Assembly: GCA_005281725.1 (NCBI GenBank)
Contig: SSBO01000003.1
Coordinates: forward strand, 1,015,396 to 1,079,395
Direction: 5' to 3'
Length of the DNA: 64,000 nt
Source of the DNA: Wuchereria bancrofti
Taxonomy: Eukaryota; Nematoda; Chromadorea; Rhabditida; Onchocercidae
Below are positions 40,792-53,761 of the stretch, piece after piece. Position 1 is the first letter of the stretch. Each line of letters opens with the position of its first letter. The notes beneath the pieces were generated by a model, which had not been told where the DNA came from, made no database searches, and worked only from the letters and a program-made list of their open reading frames with translations. The position numbers and the translations under genes were made by a program.

Positions 40792-41990
40792 TTACAAAGA
40801 CCAGACCATTTCGAATGCCTTTGTTATGCCAACATCATAGGAATTGAAATGCAGCAAACCAGCAAGAAGGCAAATGCTAAGTATGTACGAAACTGGTCCC
40901 TGGATAATTTTTGCAGCTGTTGTCCCAAGCACAAATGCACGACCATAATCCTAAATACACAACTTTATAATAATGAACTTTCAAAGCATAATTTCGAATA
41001 AATTCTATTCAATGTATGGAAACAAACATGTATTTTGCTACGCTCTATTACTGGGCACGATCTATTACTGAGTTGTTGATAGCTCATCTGTTAGCAACTC
41101 TTTTAAGACTTTATATTCATTACGCTATTTATGTTTCGCCATTCTTACCCACTATTCTCATATGTTATGCAAGTATATTTGTCATTCTCATATATTATGC
41201 AAGTAACACGTCTTGATGCTTTGTTCTGTTTGTTCAAGCCGCCTTAAATAGATAACATCTTCATTTCAATCGCTCGATTCCACACAGTACTGGGAGTTCG
41301 AAAAAACTTTGGCATAATATGAAGGAATTAAATTTGATTCTTTTTTATAATGAGTTAAACTATAAGACTTACACTCAATACACCATGAAGACCCCAGTGG
41401 ACATGCAATGTAATTGCAACTGCCAAAGCAGTATCCATGGCTGGTCCATGGATAAAGTAAGCAGCTGGAAGAAGTGGAACCATTGCAGCCGAAAAGTATT
41501 TTTCGATCTTGAACATCGTTGAATGATTATGTGTCTCTTTGAATGTTTTTCGAGCGCTGCAATAAAGAGTTAAGTTAATACTTCAGAAGAAACATTTCAG
41601 TCACCTTATAAAACAGATAATTTATGATGGCTACAGTCAATATATGACAACGTAATGACTTGACAATTAATTAAAAAATCAATTTCATATATTAAACACC
41701 GAAAAACACAGAACACAGAATTCAACAACACTCTACAACTTTATAAACCTGAATTTTAGATGAAAAAATTTTGATATGAACCTGCTGTTTTAATTTTAAC
41801 TTGTTTCATATAAAACTAAACTACGAAAACTCAGCTAATTATTTTGGCAAAACTTAAATTTAGGGAATGCATACACAATGGGATCGAACTGTTGGCGATC
41901 CGAGACTACTTCTGCCAGAGATCGCTGTAGTAAGCGAGGATAAACAAATCTCGCGCTTGCTGGTACAATACGACCAGTGGCTGACAACAT
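40792..41990 (-). CDS. SDHD: Succinate dehydrogenase cytochrome b small subunit (SDHD, CybS)
   Basis: Three exons on the minus strand: 41854-41990, 41373-41556 and 40792-40950, giving 159 residues, the same length as the human precursor. The N-terminus ([20 protein letters not shown]) is basic and free of acids, like a mitochondrial targeting peptide. Three membrane segments follow. The conserved blocks are [21 protein letters not shown] with the region of the haem-ligand His, the DY pair that in the family contacts ubiquinone, and the end [12 protein letters not shown]. It anchors complex II in the inner membrane and helps form the quinone site. The ATG lies immediately after a TATTTCAG acceptor, consistent with trans-splicing. 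The gene is head to head with the MTRR-like gene. Confidence 0.93.
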
Positions 41991-42224
41991 CTGAAATAGA
42001 CTGAATGGAGTACAGATTTCATTTATAGACTTCAATTTTCCATTGCACTCTGATGGTTGCCAGCATCTAATTAATTCTGAGAACAAGTTAACGCCCAATT
42101 TAGTAATTACTCATTTCCCCACTCCCCATCACTTATAATGCTCCGCCATCATCCATCACCTCACAGCACCCTCCTCCCACTTGCCAATTCATAAACACTG
42201 GCAAATGACGTTCGACACGGTTTG
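41991..42224. promoter_or_regulatory. Short divergent promoter region, SDHD / MTRR-like
   Basis: Only 234 bp separate the two start codons on opposite strands. The region contains the SDHD trans-splice acceptor (41991-42000) and a pyrimidine-rich stretch at 42115-42185 (CCCCACTCCCCATCACTT and CCTCCTCCCAC). A shared promoter is inferred. Confidence 0.5.
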
Positions 42225-45200
42225 ATGCTCATTATGAAAAATGTCGTGCCGTGTGAAGATGATGTGATGGATATATACCGTATTCAGCAGTTGTGTCTGG
42301 AAGAGAAGAAGGATTGCAAGGTTAGTTATTTCAACTCCATTTTTCATGAGGTTCCATTCACAAAAAAGAATTAACTAGGCGATATTTAGTTCACTACAGC
42401 ATATTGGAAAGTAACAAGCAAGTTGAATTTTTTAATTTGCTCATTTTGTTTATATCATAAAGTGCACCTGAATCCTGAACTGTTAGGTAGTAGAGTCTCC
42501 TGTGATAATAGAAGAGGGCAAATAGGCTTTATAAATGCACTTATATGTCTTCTTTATTTGCTTATTCGTATCCTAAGAAGTTTTTTGCAGGAAGGTTCAA
42601 ATGGAATTTTGAAATCGCTAGAGGTGCATCCACCGACATGGCCCGAGAATGTTGCTTGTCTTATTAGAGGTAATCTAGAGTAGTTTATTTTTGTTATTTC
42701 ATCCATCTGTAAATATTTTCGTCCTAGTATTTTGTAATGGATGGTGAGATAAATTGCATAAAAACATTATTTTACTTTTGTTTTCAGGTGCTCAGAAACT
42801 TCAAGATGATTCGCAGTTGCGAGTCCCAGTTGCAAGAGATTCATATTTGAATTGCAAAATTACTTCCGAAGAATATGTATGTTTTTTTTTTCAGGTCCCT
42901 TATAATTTGTTTTAATTTTTCCCTTATGTTTTTATCATATTTCAGAATACTGATGATTTACCTTGGCAGAATGGATGTAGGGTTGTAGGGGCACTTAATG
43001 AAAGATATCGAGGCCGTGTGGTCAATGTTTCTAATCTTACGAGTTTGGAAATCCAGAAACCAAAGCAAGAAATTGTGGTGGATTTGGAACATGATGCCGA
43101 AATATTTTACGAGCCAGGCGATGCGTTTTATTTTGTTGTACCGAATATTCGGGAAGAGGTGGATTTCATTTTAGAAAGGTAATTCTATCTAAGTCTTTAG
43201 AGGAACGTAGAAGCACCTTCAAGTGTACTACGAAATGAGGATGGCAAAAGTGGTACTCGGTGTTCAAAAGATGAAAACTTTTGATATTATTGTAGCCTTT
43301 AATATGCCTATGTGATGCTTGTGGGTTAACCTCTTTCACATGTTTGGTTTTGTTTATGTGTAACTATACCAGCAAGAGTGCATACACTGCATTGAATATC
43401 GGGAAATTTTCAGTCCTCCAGTAAGTGGAAGCAAGTGGTAGTAGGGTGGCCTTTAGGCTAACCTATGGCATGAAAAGTTGAGCTGTTTCAGAAATGTTTT
43501 TCGGTTTGCTTCATTCATAACTACTTGGCTTTTCCAGACATCATGTCTTTTGCTTAGTTTTCAGGATTGGATTTTTGGAGGCAGCAAATCGGAAATTAGT
43601 TGTAACTGTTAAATCTCAAAATGCAGTGAAAAATACAGCCTTGCCACCGTATATACCAGAAGTTTCTACTCTAAGATACATTTTCACGTGGTGTCTTGAC
43701 ATCAGGCGATCGCCAGGCCGAGTAAGTTGTATTTTTCGGAAACGTAAGGTTACCTTTTTAGAAAAGTATTAGTAAATCTTTGTACCATAATTTTTTGTTC
43801 CTGTTTTTAGCCTCTTCTTCGTGTACTTGCGGAATGTACAGAAAGCGAATGTCAAAAAAGACGCATTTTGGAACTGTGTAGTGCTCAAGGAGTTGAAGAA
43901 TTCACGAAATTTGTTCGTCAGGTAAATCTTAAAATATTTTTCAGATTTATTTGCAGTCTTACCAATCATAATGTCAAGTTTGTTGAATTCTTTCGTTTTC
44001 TCACGATGCGTCTCCACAGTTACGATAGTGTACAGAGAAATTATCGTTTAAAAATAAGTTTAACTTCTGCTGGTCAATTTGAAAGAATAGTAATATACTT
44101 GAGTAGATATTAGGGTATTACCATCGGCTAATTTCATTGTTCTTAGTAACGTTTATTACTTTGAAGGCAATTGAATGGAAGGAAATGATTTCAGGCTGGT
44201 CTTTCGTTGGTTGATTTTCTGCTAAACTTTCCTTCATGTAGACCTACCGTTGAACGTTTGATTGGTTAGTTAAATATTTTTCAGTCTGACTTCTACATGT
44301 TTATTGAATAATGTGCTATAATATAAGCTTTTAAGAACTGCTACCTCGTTTGCTTCCACGACCATACAGTGTCACCTGTATCAGGGAACTTTGGGGAAAA
44401 CGTACACGTTTCATTTTTTCACTATTGCACTTTACTGCCGCTGAAGGCCGCTGTTTCCATCGTTTTGGTTTATCATCGGGGTGGCTAGCAACACTGAAAA
44501 AAGGACAGCAAGTTATGGTTAGTTGTAGTGCTGTTCTCGATTTCAGGTTGCTTTTCAATTTCTAGATATTGGCATGAATAAAGCTAAGCAAAATTGATGC
44601 TTCTTTAGTTTTAGATAAATTAGAACAGTTGATGGTGTTTTGTTTTTAGATGTTTCTGAAAGAATCGTCTCGTTTCCGTTTACCTCCACCGGTGCATTCT
44701 TCTTTTGATCTTGTACGTACGCCGCTTATCATGGTTTGTACAGGAACTGCACTAGCACCATTTTTATCTTTCCTACAGAAGTTGTAAGTTTTTCACTTTC
44801 AAACACTAGTTTTTCTTCATTGAAAACTGCTGCTCAACTTTGTAACATGTAATTCTAGAGATTTCTTGGAAGCCGAGAAATACAAAGTGCGACGAGAATT
44901 GTATTTTGGAATTCGAAATGTTAAGGACGATTGCATTCATTAGTAAGTTATAAATGGATCTAATATCTGTTTGCAATTTTGGTAATGATCTCCATTAGAG
45001 TCGTAGTATGGGATGATCTCACTTCATATTTCAGTACGCGGTAAATGTTTTGGGAGTACCACTGGGTGGATGAGTTGCCATTTAAAACGAATATCATATA
45101 GTTTCCAACTGTTCATTGTAAAGCCTCGTTTTTTTTTTAAATTAAAATTCACTTTTCTCTTAATTCAGTTAAGTAAAGTTCGAATTACTAAGCTTTAAGT

Positions 45201-46019
45201 ATAATATTTCTTCTAGGATGCATTGTATCAAACCTGTGTCCAAGAGTCAGAGTCAAATTATTCATAGTGCAGTATTTTTTTTCAATTTCAGCAAAATAAA
45301 ACAACTGCTTAAACTCTATTTTACAGTGAGGATATTATGCGATGTGTAGACGAGAACATTCTTTCACACGTATCTCTTTGCGAATCGCAGCCATATGATA
45401 TCTCTAGTAAAAAGTACGTGCAAGATGCTCTGCAGGAACGCGGTGAAAAAGTGCGGTTTGCTTCTGGTTATTCATAGATTTTCATTTGAATCACAACCCC
45501 AAAAATTTTTTTACATATTTCTGTAAATTTCGGTATTCCTTAGTTATATGCAACTTTGAAACGCGCATTTACTTAACGTTGATTTTTAGATTTCGAATAT
45601 ACTATCACGGAAGAATGAAGACGAAAATCATCCTGCAATTATTTTCGTATGTGGCTCCTCGAAGCAAATGTTGAAACACGTGGCAGATGTCTTTGTGCAC
45701 ATTTTCAGCGAATTTCTACGTAAGTTTCTCTCATTATTTCATAAACTGTAGTTCGAAAAAGACATGGAATATGCAACATATTGCAATTTACTGATATATT
45801 GGAAAGGTAGAATATTTTCTGCTCCAATCCTTACTAACTTTACCATCATTTTTTTGCTTGTATCTTGTTATCCTCTTCGTAATGTGCATGTTTTTTTTCA
45901 TATTATTGTCTTAACTTAAAGGAAATTGAAACATTATTGTAGATAAAAGTAAAGAGGAAGCAGAATTATATCTCAGAGAACTGCGAATAAATGATCGCTA
46001 TGTCGAGGATATTTGGTGA
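42225..46019 (+). CDS. Methionine synthase reductase-like flavoprotein lacking the FMN domain
   Basis: Thirteen exons: 42225-42320, 42591-42669, 42788-42876, 42946-43178, 43565-43721, 43811-43921, 44195-44264, 44336-44517, 44650-44783, 44859-44942, 45327-45450, 45590-45719 and 45943-46019, giving 521 residues. The order follows the C-terminal two thirds of MTRR: EPGDAFYFVVPN, LPPYIPEVSTLRYIFTWCLD, the FAD motif RPYS, GLSSGWLA, GTALAPFLSFLQ, KYVQDAL, FVCGSSKQM and the terminal EDIW. The flavodoxin (FMN) domain of about 170 residues is absent, and SDHD directly upstream leaves no room for it. The usual nucleotide-site residues are altered: GTGIAPF reads GTALAPF, FGCR reads FGIR, and the SR pair reads ES. 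FAD binding looks kept; NADPH use is doubtful. An alternative start is 42234. Confidence 0.85.
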
Positions 46020-46264
46020 TAATACGTGTACGACTTTACAATGCGCATACTGTTTTACCTGTTTTCCAGTAGATAAAATCTACCAAATACCTAATTTCTA
46101 ATGTTTAAATATACAAATTGTCTGAATTTTTACTTACAATGAATTTGAATTTGTTTGGAATTTTATATGGCTGAAAGAAATAGATTTACGGTGCCGTATT
46201 TAAATATATAAGTTATCAGTGTCCTGAATTTCTCCTTTTTTTCGTTTAAAGCATGTTTGAACAG
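46020..46264. other. Short tail-to-tail spacer
   Basis: 245 bp between the stop codons of the convergent MTRR-like and BTB genes. It must contain both 3' untranslated regions. No AATAAA was confidently assigned. Confidence 0.5.
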
Positions 46265-48901
46265 TTATTCAATAAACTGTCTTTTGGGAGGCATGCTAGT
46301 TTTGTATTTCAAAATTCGCGTTACAGAACCGCGTTTTCGATAACTTGTTAGCATTACATTTGTCGGAGCCAAGAAATCAGCAATCTCCGAGTGGTTCAAA
46401 CGTCGAAATAGCTCTCCATTCTCACCTTCCGAATGTTCATTATACATAAGTCTTGAAAAATTAAAGGTTTGTATCCAAAATTGTGTAAATTTTCGCTCCT
46501 ACCAAGTTCAGTCATTAAATATACTGACTGATTGCTAATTCCTTATTGATACAAGTAAAGCATACACCAGATAGGGAGGATTCGAAATCTCTGCTTCGAT
46601 CTGATGCTTGCAAGGTTACAAATAATGAAAAATTGTTCCAAATATTAAAAATGTCGCAGTCTACTGACGGTACCCTTACCGGAAATCAATGAAGTATTGA
46701 TCGACGATAAGGTTCATTGCCGAATCGAGAAGATTGGCAAATTGTTGCTCGTAAGCAATATCTAATATTTTGACGGCATCATCCAAATTGACACTTTTCC
46801 AATTCTGTTGGATCGTTATATTCATTTCTTTTGACTTTTGAAATGATTAATGGAGACAGGGATATCAAATTCCCTATCCTTCTCGAAAATACTCACATAT
46901 TCAAATTTAATAATTCAAATTTAATTAAAAAATAACTTGTAGAAGAGTTTCATTGAGTTTGACGGATATGTGGTTGATAATTTCAGTCTGTTTTAGAGGT
47001 TTTATTCTGCGGACACATTGCAGGAACTTTCTAACTTTGTCAATTAACTGTATTTCCATATTATAAGTGCCTTTAAATGCAAAGTCGAGGACCTAGAAAA
47101 TTCTTACATATTAGAGTATATATGTATTCTGTCGTAGTCTTGTCATTGGTGTTATCTAAAATTTTTTATGTTCCACAAAATTTATTAAGTTGCATATAAA
47201 TTATTCAAAACCATTATGAATATTGAAATCATCCGATACTAATACCTATGATTTTTTGAAACCTGCTAACATTCTTTTCAATCTCTATACATCATACATT
47301 TGAAAGATTCGACGAAAAAATCCTATTAACCTTTTCAATAATATCTCGATTAAAATCAAGAACAGCAGAGGATATAAATGGGCTTGCTGTGATCAATTCA
47401 TGAAAATAATTTGTTGATAAGTAAAGCAGATATTTTGATGTCTTGATTTCGCCATCATTGGCCATAATTTTGAAATCCCTAAAAAATTGTGCATTCGCTT
47501 TTTGTTCTAATCACAAAATATGCACTAATAGAAACTGAGGAAATTTGCAAAAGCTAATAAAAAGAAATAAGAAACAGAAGTTTGGGACTGAAGTAAGCAA
47601 ACTATTCGAGTTTGAATTTCAAAGGGCAATTTCAAGCACATCTACCTTGTTTAAATCAAAGAAAAAAAAATAACAGAAGATGCCGAAAGCAACGATGAAT
47701 AAAAGGAAAAGTAAATAGTAAATACTGTAATCCAACAATGTTTTTTTTTTTTCTGCCGTTAAAAGTAAATAAAGTTGCAGATGGATGTCCTCTAGAATGA
47801 GACTGAAACAAGTGTCTAAATTCTGAGATGCATCCAAGAAATTCGATATTTTGAAATCTAAAACTAATAATTTTTGTAGTGAAGCAAAAACCTTTGAGTA
47901 TTTAAAATTTGCTCCAGTGCAACTGATCGAGGATCCTTCTCTGGGATATGGGTTAGTGGAGCTCTTTCACGACGTCGTAGCATTCCGAAAAAATTTTTAA
48001 CTTTGAAAATAATTCTCACAGTAAGAACTACTTCACCACCATCAAATGTCTGCGAATGAAGGGTATTAAAAATTGACCGAAAAAATTCACTATCTTCTGG
48101 CACAACAAATAGACCAGTGAACGGTCTTTCTTCCATTTCCAATTCACTTACTGAAAAAAGAAACAAAAAAAAAAAAAAAAAAAACCATCTCGAAGTATCA
48201 CAATCGAATATATCTTTCAGATTCTATTAAGCTTTTAACAATGAATTCCAAAAATAACACTACGGTATAAAATTATATCGAAATTGCAATCGTCAAATTT
48301 TTTTATAATTTCATCCGCACAAGTTCTTTAGTTCATAAATATAGTATCACAGTAGGAGTAACCTACTTTGATCATATTTCCTGGAAACTGCGTAGTATTT
48401 AAGAAGGATAAAACCCGACGGGTAAGTTTCGTCGATTCGCATACGTCGTTGTGCAAGTCGAATTTGTGGTGACCGGCGATCACATGATATATCAAAAAAC
48501 CTAGGAAAGAATGGAAGAGCAAGGTAAACCATTATTATCTATTGATATTTCTGATAGTTTTCTATGTCCAACTGAATTAATGAAAAAATTGAGAAAAAAA
48601 AAATCTTCAATTCTGTTTAATTTATAGAGAGAAGGGGAAAAAAAAAATGTTTATATTTGTGTAAGGATTCTGCTGAAGCGAATATCATTTTTAGTTAGTT
48701 TAAAGCTGACCAATCAATAGAACGGCTGCCATAAGTGGAGCAAAATGTAGCTGAGTGGATACGATTATCCATGTAAGCAATAGTAAATGCAGAGCGATGA
48801 ATGAAAATAAGTTCATCAAGTTTGCCCTCATCGCTCTTTGAAAAACACTCCATTACCGCCCGCCACCCTACCGAAATCTTTAACTCAACAATGATCTTCA
48901 T
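46265..48901 (-). CDS. BTB/POZ-domain protein with unrecognised N-terminal region
   Basis: Eight phase-consistent exons on the minus strand: 48711-48901, 48367-48500, 47892-48150, 47726-47857, 47331-47478, 46937-47092, 46680-46804 and 46265-46451, giving about 443 residues. The middle carries a BTB fold: DFKIMANDGEIKTSKYLLYL then STNYFHELI, and later VLDFAFKGTYN. The segment after it (AVKILDIAYEQQFANLLD) fits the BTB helices leading into a BACK-like region. The first 230 residues, including RRSPQIRLAQRRMR, match no family I know, although a divergent MATH domain is possible. Such proteins often act as CUL3 adaptors; that role is inferred only. The start at 48901 is the first ATG of the first exon. 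Confidence 0.65.
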
Positions 48902-49371
48902 ACAAAAGCTTCGACTTATTTATTAACATATGATTTTCAGTTCTTTTATTTTGGACTTTTTTTGGGAACCTAAATAAATGTTTGTAGTGCCACCGCTTAG
49001 CATCACTACATAATACTTTGTGTTTGAGTTATTTTTAGAGTCAGCTTATTTTATAAAGATGTTTTAGAATTCAGGTTTACGAAAAAGCCAAAAAAAGCTA
49101 ACTTCAAAAAAGCTTTAACTTTTTCAGAATACTTTAAACACAGCACTATACAGCTACCGTAGTGATATCATTTTTAGTTATTACCAGAATTCAAGCCAAG
49201 TTTCTGCACAAGGATTCATTTGGTACGACTTGCTCTCCAACTGTGACAAATTGTATTCAGAAATGTATGAATAATTGATACCATATTTTTCATAACACAT
49301 CGACCATGATAAAATGCATAAATTCAGCATCATTTTATTATTATTACAATAACTGTACAATTTTGCAATCA
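48902..49371. other. Intergenic spacer
   Basis: About 470 bp between the FN3K stop and the BTB gene start, both on the minus strand. No exon is visible. Confidence 0.55.
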
Positions 49372-52231
49372 TCAAGATAAAGAATGCATAATGGCAATTG
49401 TGCCACTCTTGTATCCATTACCGAAATGATTCCTAAAATATTCGAGATGTTTACATAAAAATTATAACGAAACATTGGCCAAGATAAAAAAGTGAATTAT
49501 ATCCCAACAAAAGCATAAATTAAAGTACATGTTTGAAGCTGATCTTTTTATAATTTCATTATTAAAAGAAGCAACAGATATCGAAATTTTGGCAGTGAAC
49601 CTTGAATCTAAATTCCTGGTGTCTTGATATTTTCCTGACAGGTAACAAAAAGACACTTAGTGAAATGATAATTATGACATATCAGCCGAGTTTTGATCAA
49701 CGGAAACATGGTAATGATAGGAAATAAAAATCGTAAGAAAGATGAAAATGCATGAAACTGACCAATGATTTAGATGATGGAACAGTTCGTACAGTTCAAC
49801 ACGTTTCTGAATACCTTTCGTTTCAGGAATGATTTCGTGATAAGCGGAATAAACAGAGTTCCCGAAGCCACCAAACATTTTCATTATACCAAGTTCATAT
49901 TCGCTGTGCGCGTAAAATGAAGCAGGGTCAAAAATCACTGAAAATATCGGAAGTATGTTGTATTTATGGCATAATAGTGTGTTGATAAAATATGCAGTTG
50001 TAATGTCTTTCACTAATTAACTACTGGAAGTGCTGGAAATTTCATTGGAATTAACCAGGTTAAGTGATTCGAGTGATAAGCGGTATTTACTCACTCAAGT
50101 CTTTCACCGTAACAATTTTTTTGACAAGGATTATAAGAAATCTATTCACTGTTTTTCTTGGTAGGAACAACGAAAACTATTACTAAAGTGTTAAGAGTAC
50201 TAACAGTTTAATACATCCAAAATTAAATTAATATATCCATATAAAGTCATCAGTAAATGGTAAAATCTTGAGAAAAATATTCCCAATGTTCACCTGGGCC
50301 ATCCGCGCAATACGAATAGTTTCCAGACCACAAGTCTCCATGAACGAGAGCTGGAATAATGCTTCCACTATCCTTAAAGAATGTTGGGATTTTTCGTTCC
50401 AACTGAGGCCATAATGAAAGCAAATCCCTGTCATTACGTTCCTGCAAGAACGTTACACTGAAAATGACAAGAAATAGTAGGACTTGTACTTCGACATAGG
50501 GCAAATTCAATACAGGATAAAAAAATCATTTGGGGTAAATAATTGCAACAAGTGGGCAGGTGAAATCCGTAATTGATTCAGTAGCTTTTTCCAAAATTGG
50601 TTTTTTTTTCTCTTTGCAATAAAATATATCCGATGAAAATAATGGGAAATCTTTCAAATTAATTCATAAACCTACTTCCAATAGCATGTCGATTTGATAT
50701 TTCAATCGATTCCGCACGAAGAATTTCTGAAACAACTTATAAAGTCTACAGCAATCATCATGTCCAAACTACATTAAGTCTAAAAAATATTTCATTTAAT
50801 TGCAACCAATAGTTCAACTGCCTCTTACATTCGTTATAAGCATGAACCGTGTTATACAAGCTCAAGCATCTTAAACTATTGAATATTAAGATGCCAATTG
50901 GTAGTCATTAGTGGTTTACAAAAATATAAAGATTAAAAGCAACACTTTACCACCCAATCGTCGCACCATTCATTCATTTGGGGTAAATAACCACAACAAG
51001 TGGGCACGTGAAATCCGAACTGTATAATTGGTTCAGTGGCTTTTTCCTGACCCCCAACAAAACTACTTGCACGCTCTTTCTCTTTCAACAAATATGCATT
51101 GTGCATATGCATCCTACAAACTACTGGATGATTCTGATCAGTTAATAAAGTGAAAATAAGCAAATATTCTGACAGAAAGTGCCTGGACTTAATAACTCCA
51201 AATTTGTTAATTTTCGGAAATACACCGCAACCGTCACTAATGACTATTTCTTGATTTTTTGTTTTTGAATATTGACTATTTCTCAGAATAAATTATGCAT
51301 TGTATCGTTGGAAAGATTACTACCATGTCTGTAACATGTAACTAACACAATAATAGTTGTATAAAATAAAATAAAAAGTTGTGTAACATGAAATTATAAT
51401 TTACCGTGCCAAATTTCGGCCAAGCTGTGAAGGTTTTGAAGAACCATGTAAGTCAATGTATTCCGTAACCAAACAGTGCCGATTGCTATCGGATATACTC
51501 TTAAAAATAACTAACATGATTTTACTAATTGGAAGTACTTTTGATTTGAAAGCATAATTTAAATAAACGTTCTATGGGATTGTTTATTTAAAATTATGGA
51601 AATTACAATTAAGTATTTTAAAATTTTAATCCTATTTATTCCTAATAATTTCTGAATAATTTTTGAATACCTTGATTGGCTTTGGTACACGTATTGTTTG
51701 TGTATGATAAATAGCTTCCAGGCTTGCGAATTCGCCATCGAACATACGCTTAGCCTTCAATAGACTTCAACAGCATATTTACTACTTCACGGATTACTTG
51801 TGGATCTGTTAGTAATTATGATGTTAAATATTATAGAATATTACTTTTTACAAATTGCTTTATAGCATAAAAATAAGGAACAATTCAAAAGCAAAAGATC
51901 AAAAGTAGTAAATATTTTGTAATTCAACGTGAAGAAAATAAAGCAAGCTTCGATTTAGTTCTAAACATTAGTCCAGCTCAAGCTACCGTCATCTTCGCAG
52001 TAAGATAAAATTTAAAAGGTTATAATTTTTGAAATAATCATAAAATTTTTTGATCTATATGAAGCTGTTAAAGAAATGAATATAATTCACATTTTCACGT
52101 TCACTAAATTTGATGAAGAGGTCACCAAGATCTGAATGATAACCACTTCCTTTACTGATACATCCACCAGCTGAACCACCGAATGATTCGAGAGTTTTCA
52201 ATTTCAGTTGTTTTCGTATCACTTCTTCCAT
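49372..52231 (-). CDS. FN3K: Fructosamine-3-kinase / ketosamine-3-kinase
   Basis: Eight exons on the minus strand: 52091-52231, 51671-51754, 51405-51499, 50951-51113, 50676-50726, 50294-50441, 49763-49937 and 49372-49432, giving 305 residues (human FN3K has 309). The N-terminus has [13 protein letters not shown], the family's nucleotide-binding loop. Further blocks are [30 protein letters not shown], the catalytic [23 protein letters not shown] with the metal-binding Asp, MFGG, and HHLNHWNHFG near the end. The enzyme phosphorylates ketosamines on glycated proteins so that the sugar adduct falls off. FN3K and FN3KRP cannot be separated here. A second set of in-frame codons around some exons is intronic. 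Confidence 0.94.
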
Positions 52232-53761
52232 TTGGTTTTTGCTGCATAAACAAACAATTACCAATGAAAATTTCGAAAGTTCAATGCGCATGAAATTTCG
52301 CAAAAGATGAGATGAACACAATTAATTTAATGGCATATCGAATTAATTATCTGTATAAATATAATAATCGAGAATTATTCAGGAAAAAACTAATATGCAA
52401 ACGATAATTCTACGTATCATGACGTACTTTCTTTTAAATTTCGCTTAAATCCATTTATATTAGAATACAGTCACTGAGATAAATTCAGAGTAAACAAAAG
52501 GCATAGATGCAGATTGCTTCTAAGTTAAAATAAGTAGGAAGAACTAGAAAGAAAACAATATCCATCCGGAAAACACGAGACAAGATAACCTAGTATCTTA
52601 TAAAATATTTCATGAAAATGAACTTTTCATTACAATTATTAAGAAAATAAAACTCTAATTTGCTTTTAGGTTTTTCAAGTTAAATAAGGTAACTTTCTTT
52701 TCTCCCAGAGAGTATATCAAGAAACATTAGGAAGTACAGAACTTCTTTAAAATGGATTCATCTAATAAAACATAAAAATTGAATGGAATAATTAACTCAA
52801 GCTTGCTTCTGCGAGATGAAGTGCTGAATATTGCTTATAAATTCAACTTTTCATCATTACACATCACGGCATGCCAATATAAGCCCGGTTAAGGATCAAA
52901 AAATACAAAATTGATATAAATTATCTTTCTATTTTTAAAAAAGTAAGATTTGGCTAAAAATCAGTAAAACAAGAGCTAAGACATTTTTACCATAGCCGTT
53001 GGCCGATGATTTCCTAATATCTTTAAATTTTAACTGTAATTTAACTTTGCTAATTGATGTTTTGGAAAAGAATTATAATGTTAAAGGCAAGGAATAAATG
53101 AACTATGGATTGGACGTTACCAGCTGTGACAATGAGACATATTTTACTAAATTTAAATAAAAATTTGAAACCAAGCACATTGTATATCCGTCATTTTACT
53201 TAGCTTCATTGATTTCAGAACTTTCCGAATATCTCAAAAGGAATGAATGACCCCTCGCGCGCTTACCGGATCCTGTTTGACCTGTTATGTATTTCACGGT
53301 TCTTCGATTGAAACTGATTGACCAAAGTCCGTTACTGAGTTTCTCTTTCCTCGTGACATTGTTTCAAGTCACTTCCACGTAAGCACTCACTTTTATTTAG
53401 CTTCCTGAAGCATTTCACAATGGAGGCTTTTATTGTTACTCATTTTCTTTGTTAGAATGAATTAGTACATAACATCAAACTAAGTCTAAGTTACATAAAA
53501 AGTTGAGATATGTGTGATCTACAGCATCGGAATAAGCATAGTTTTAAAATTGACATTAACAGGCATAAGTAAATATTGATATTTACAGCCACAGCTTGAA
53601 ATTATATTTAAAGATTTCGAAAAAGAAAATAAAACTGCGCTTAAATGGGTCATATTTCATTCTCTTATTTTTACAATTTCGATTCTCATTAAATGTAATG
53701 TTTGAGTTGTAAAAGAATGGTTTTATTTATTGGATAGGCATTGTCCATGCATGTTTCAGGT
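52232..53761. promoter_or_regulatory. Divergent intergenic region, FN3K / SNX13
   Basis: About 1.5 kb between head-to-head genes. No open frame. A locally GC-richer stretch lies near 53250-53290 (CCTCGCGCGCTTACCGG). A GTTTCAG acceptor at about 53753-53759, just before the SNX13 ATG, suggests trans-splicing. Confidence 0.45.

Noticed and set aside
42423..42683. 86-codon plus-strand frame as a separate gene
   Set aside because: Only its end (42591-42669) is coding, as exon 2 of the MTRR-like gene; the rest is intron.
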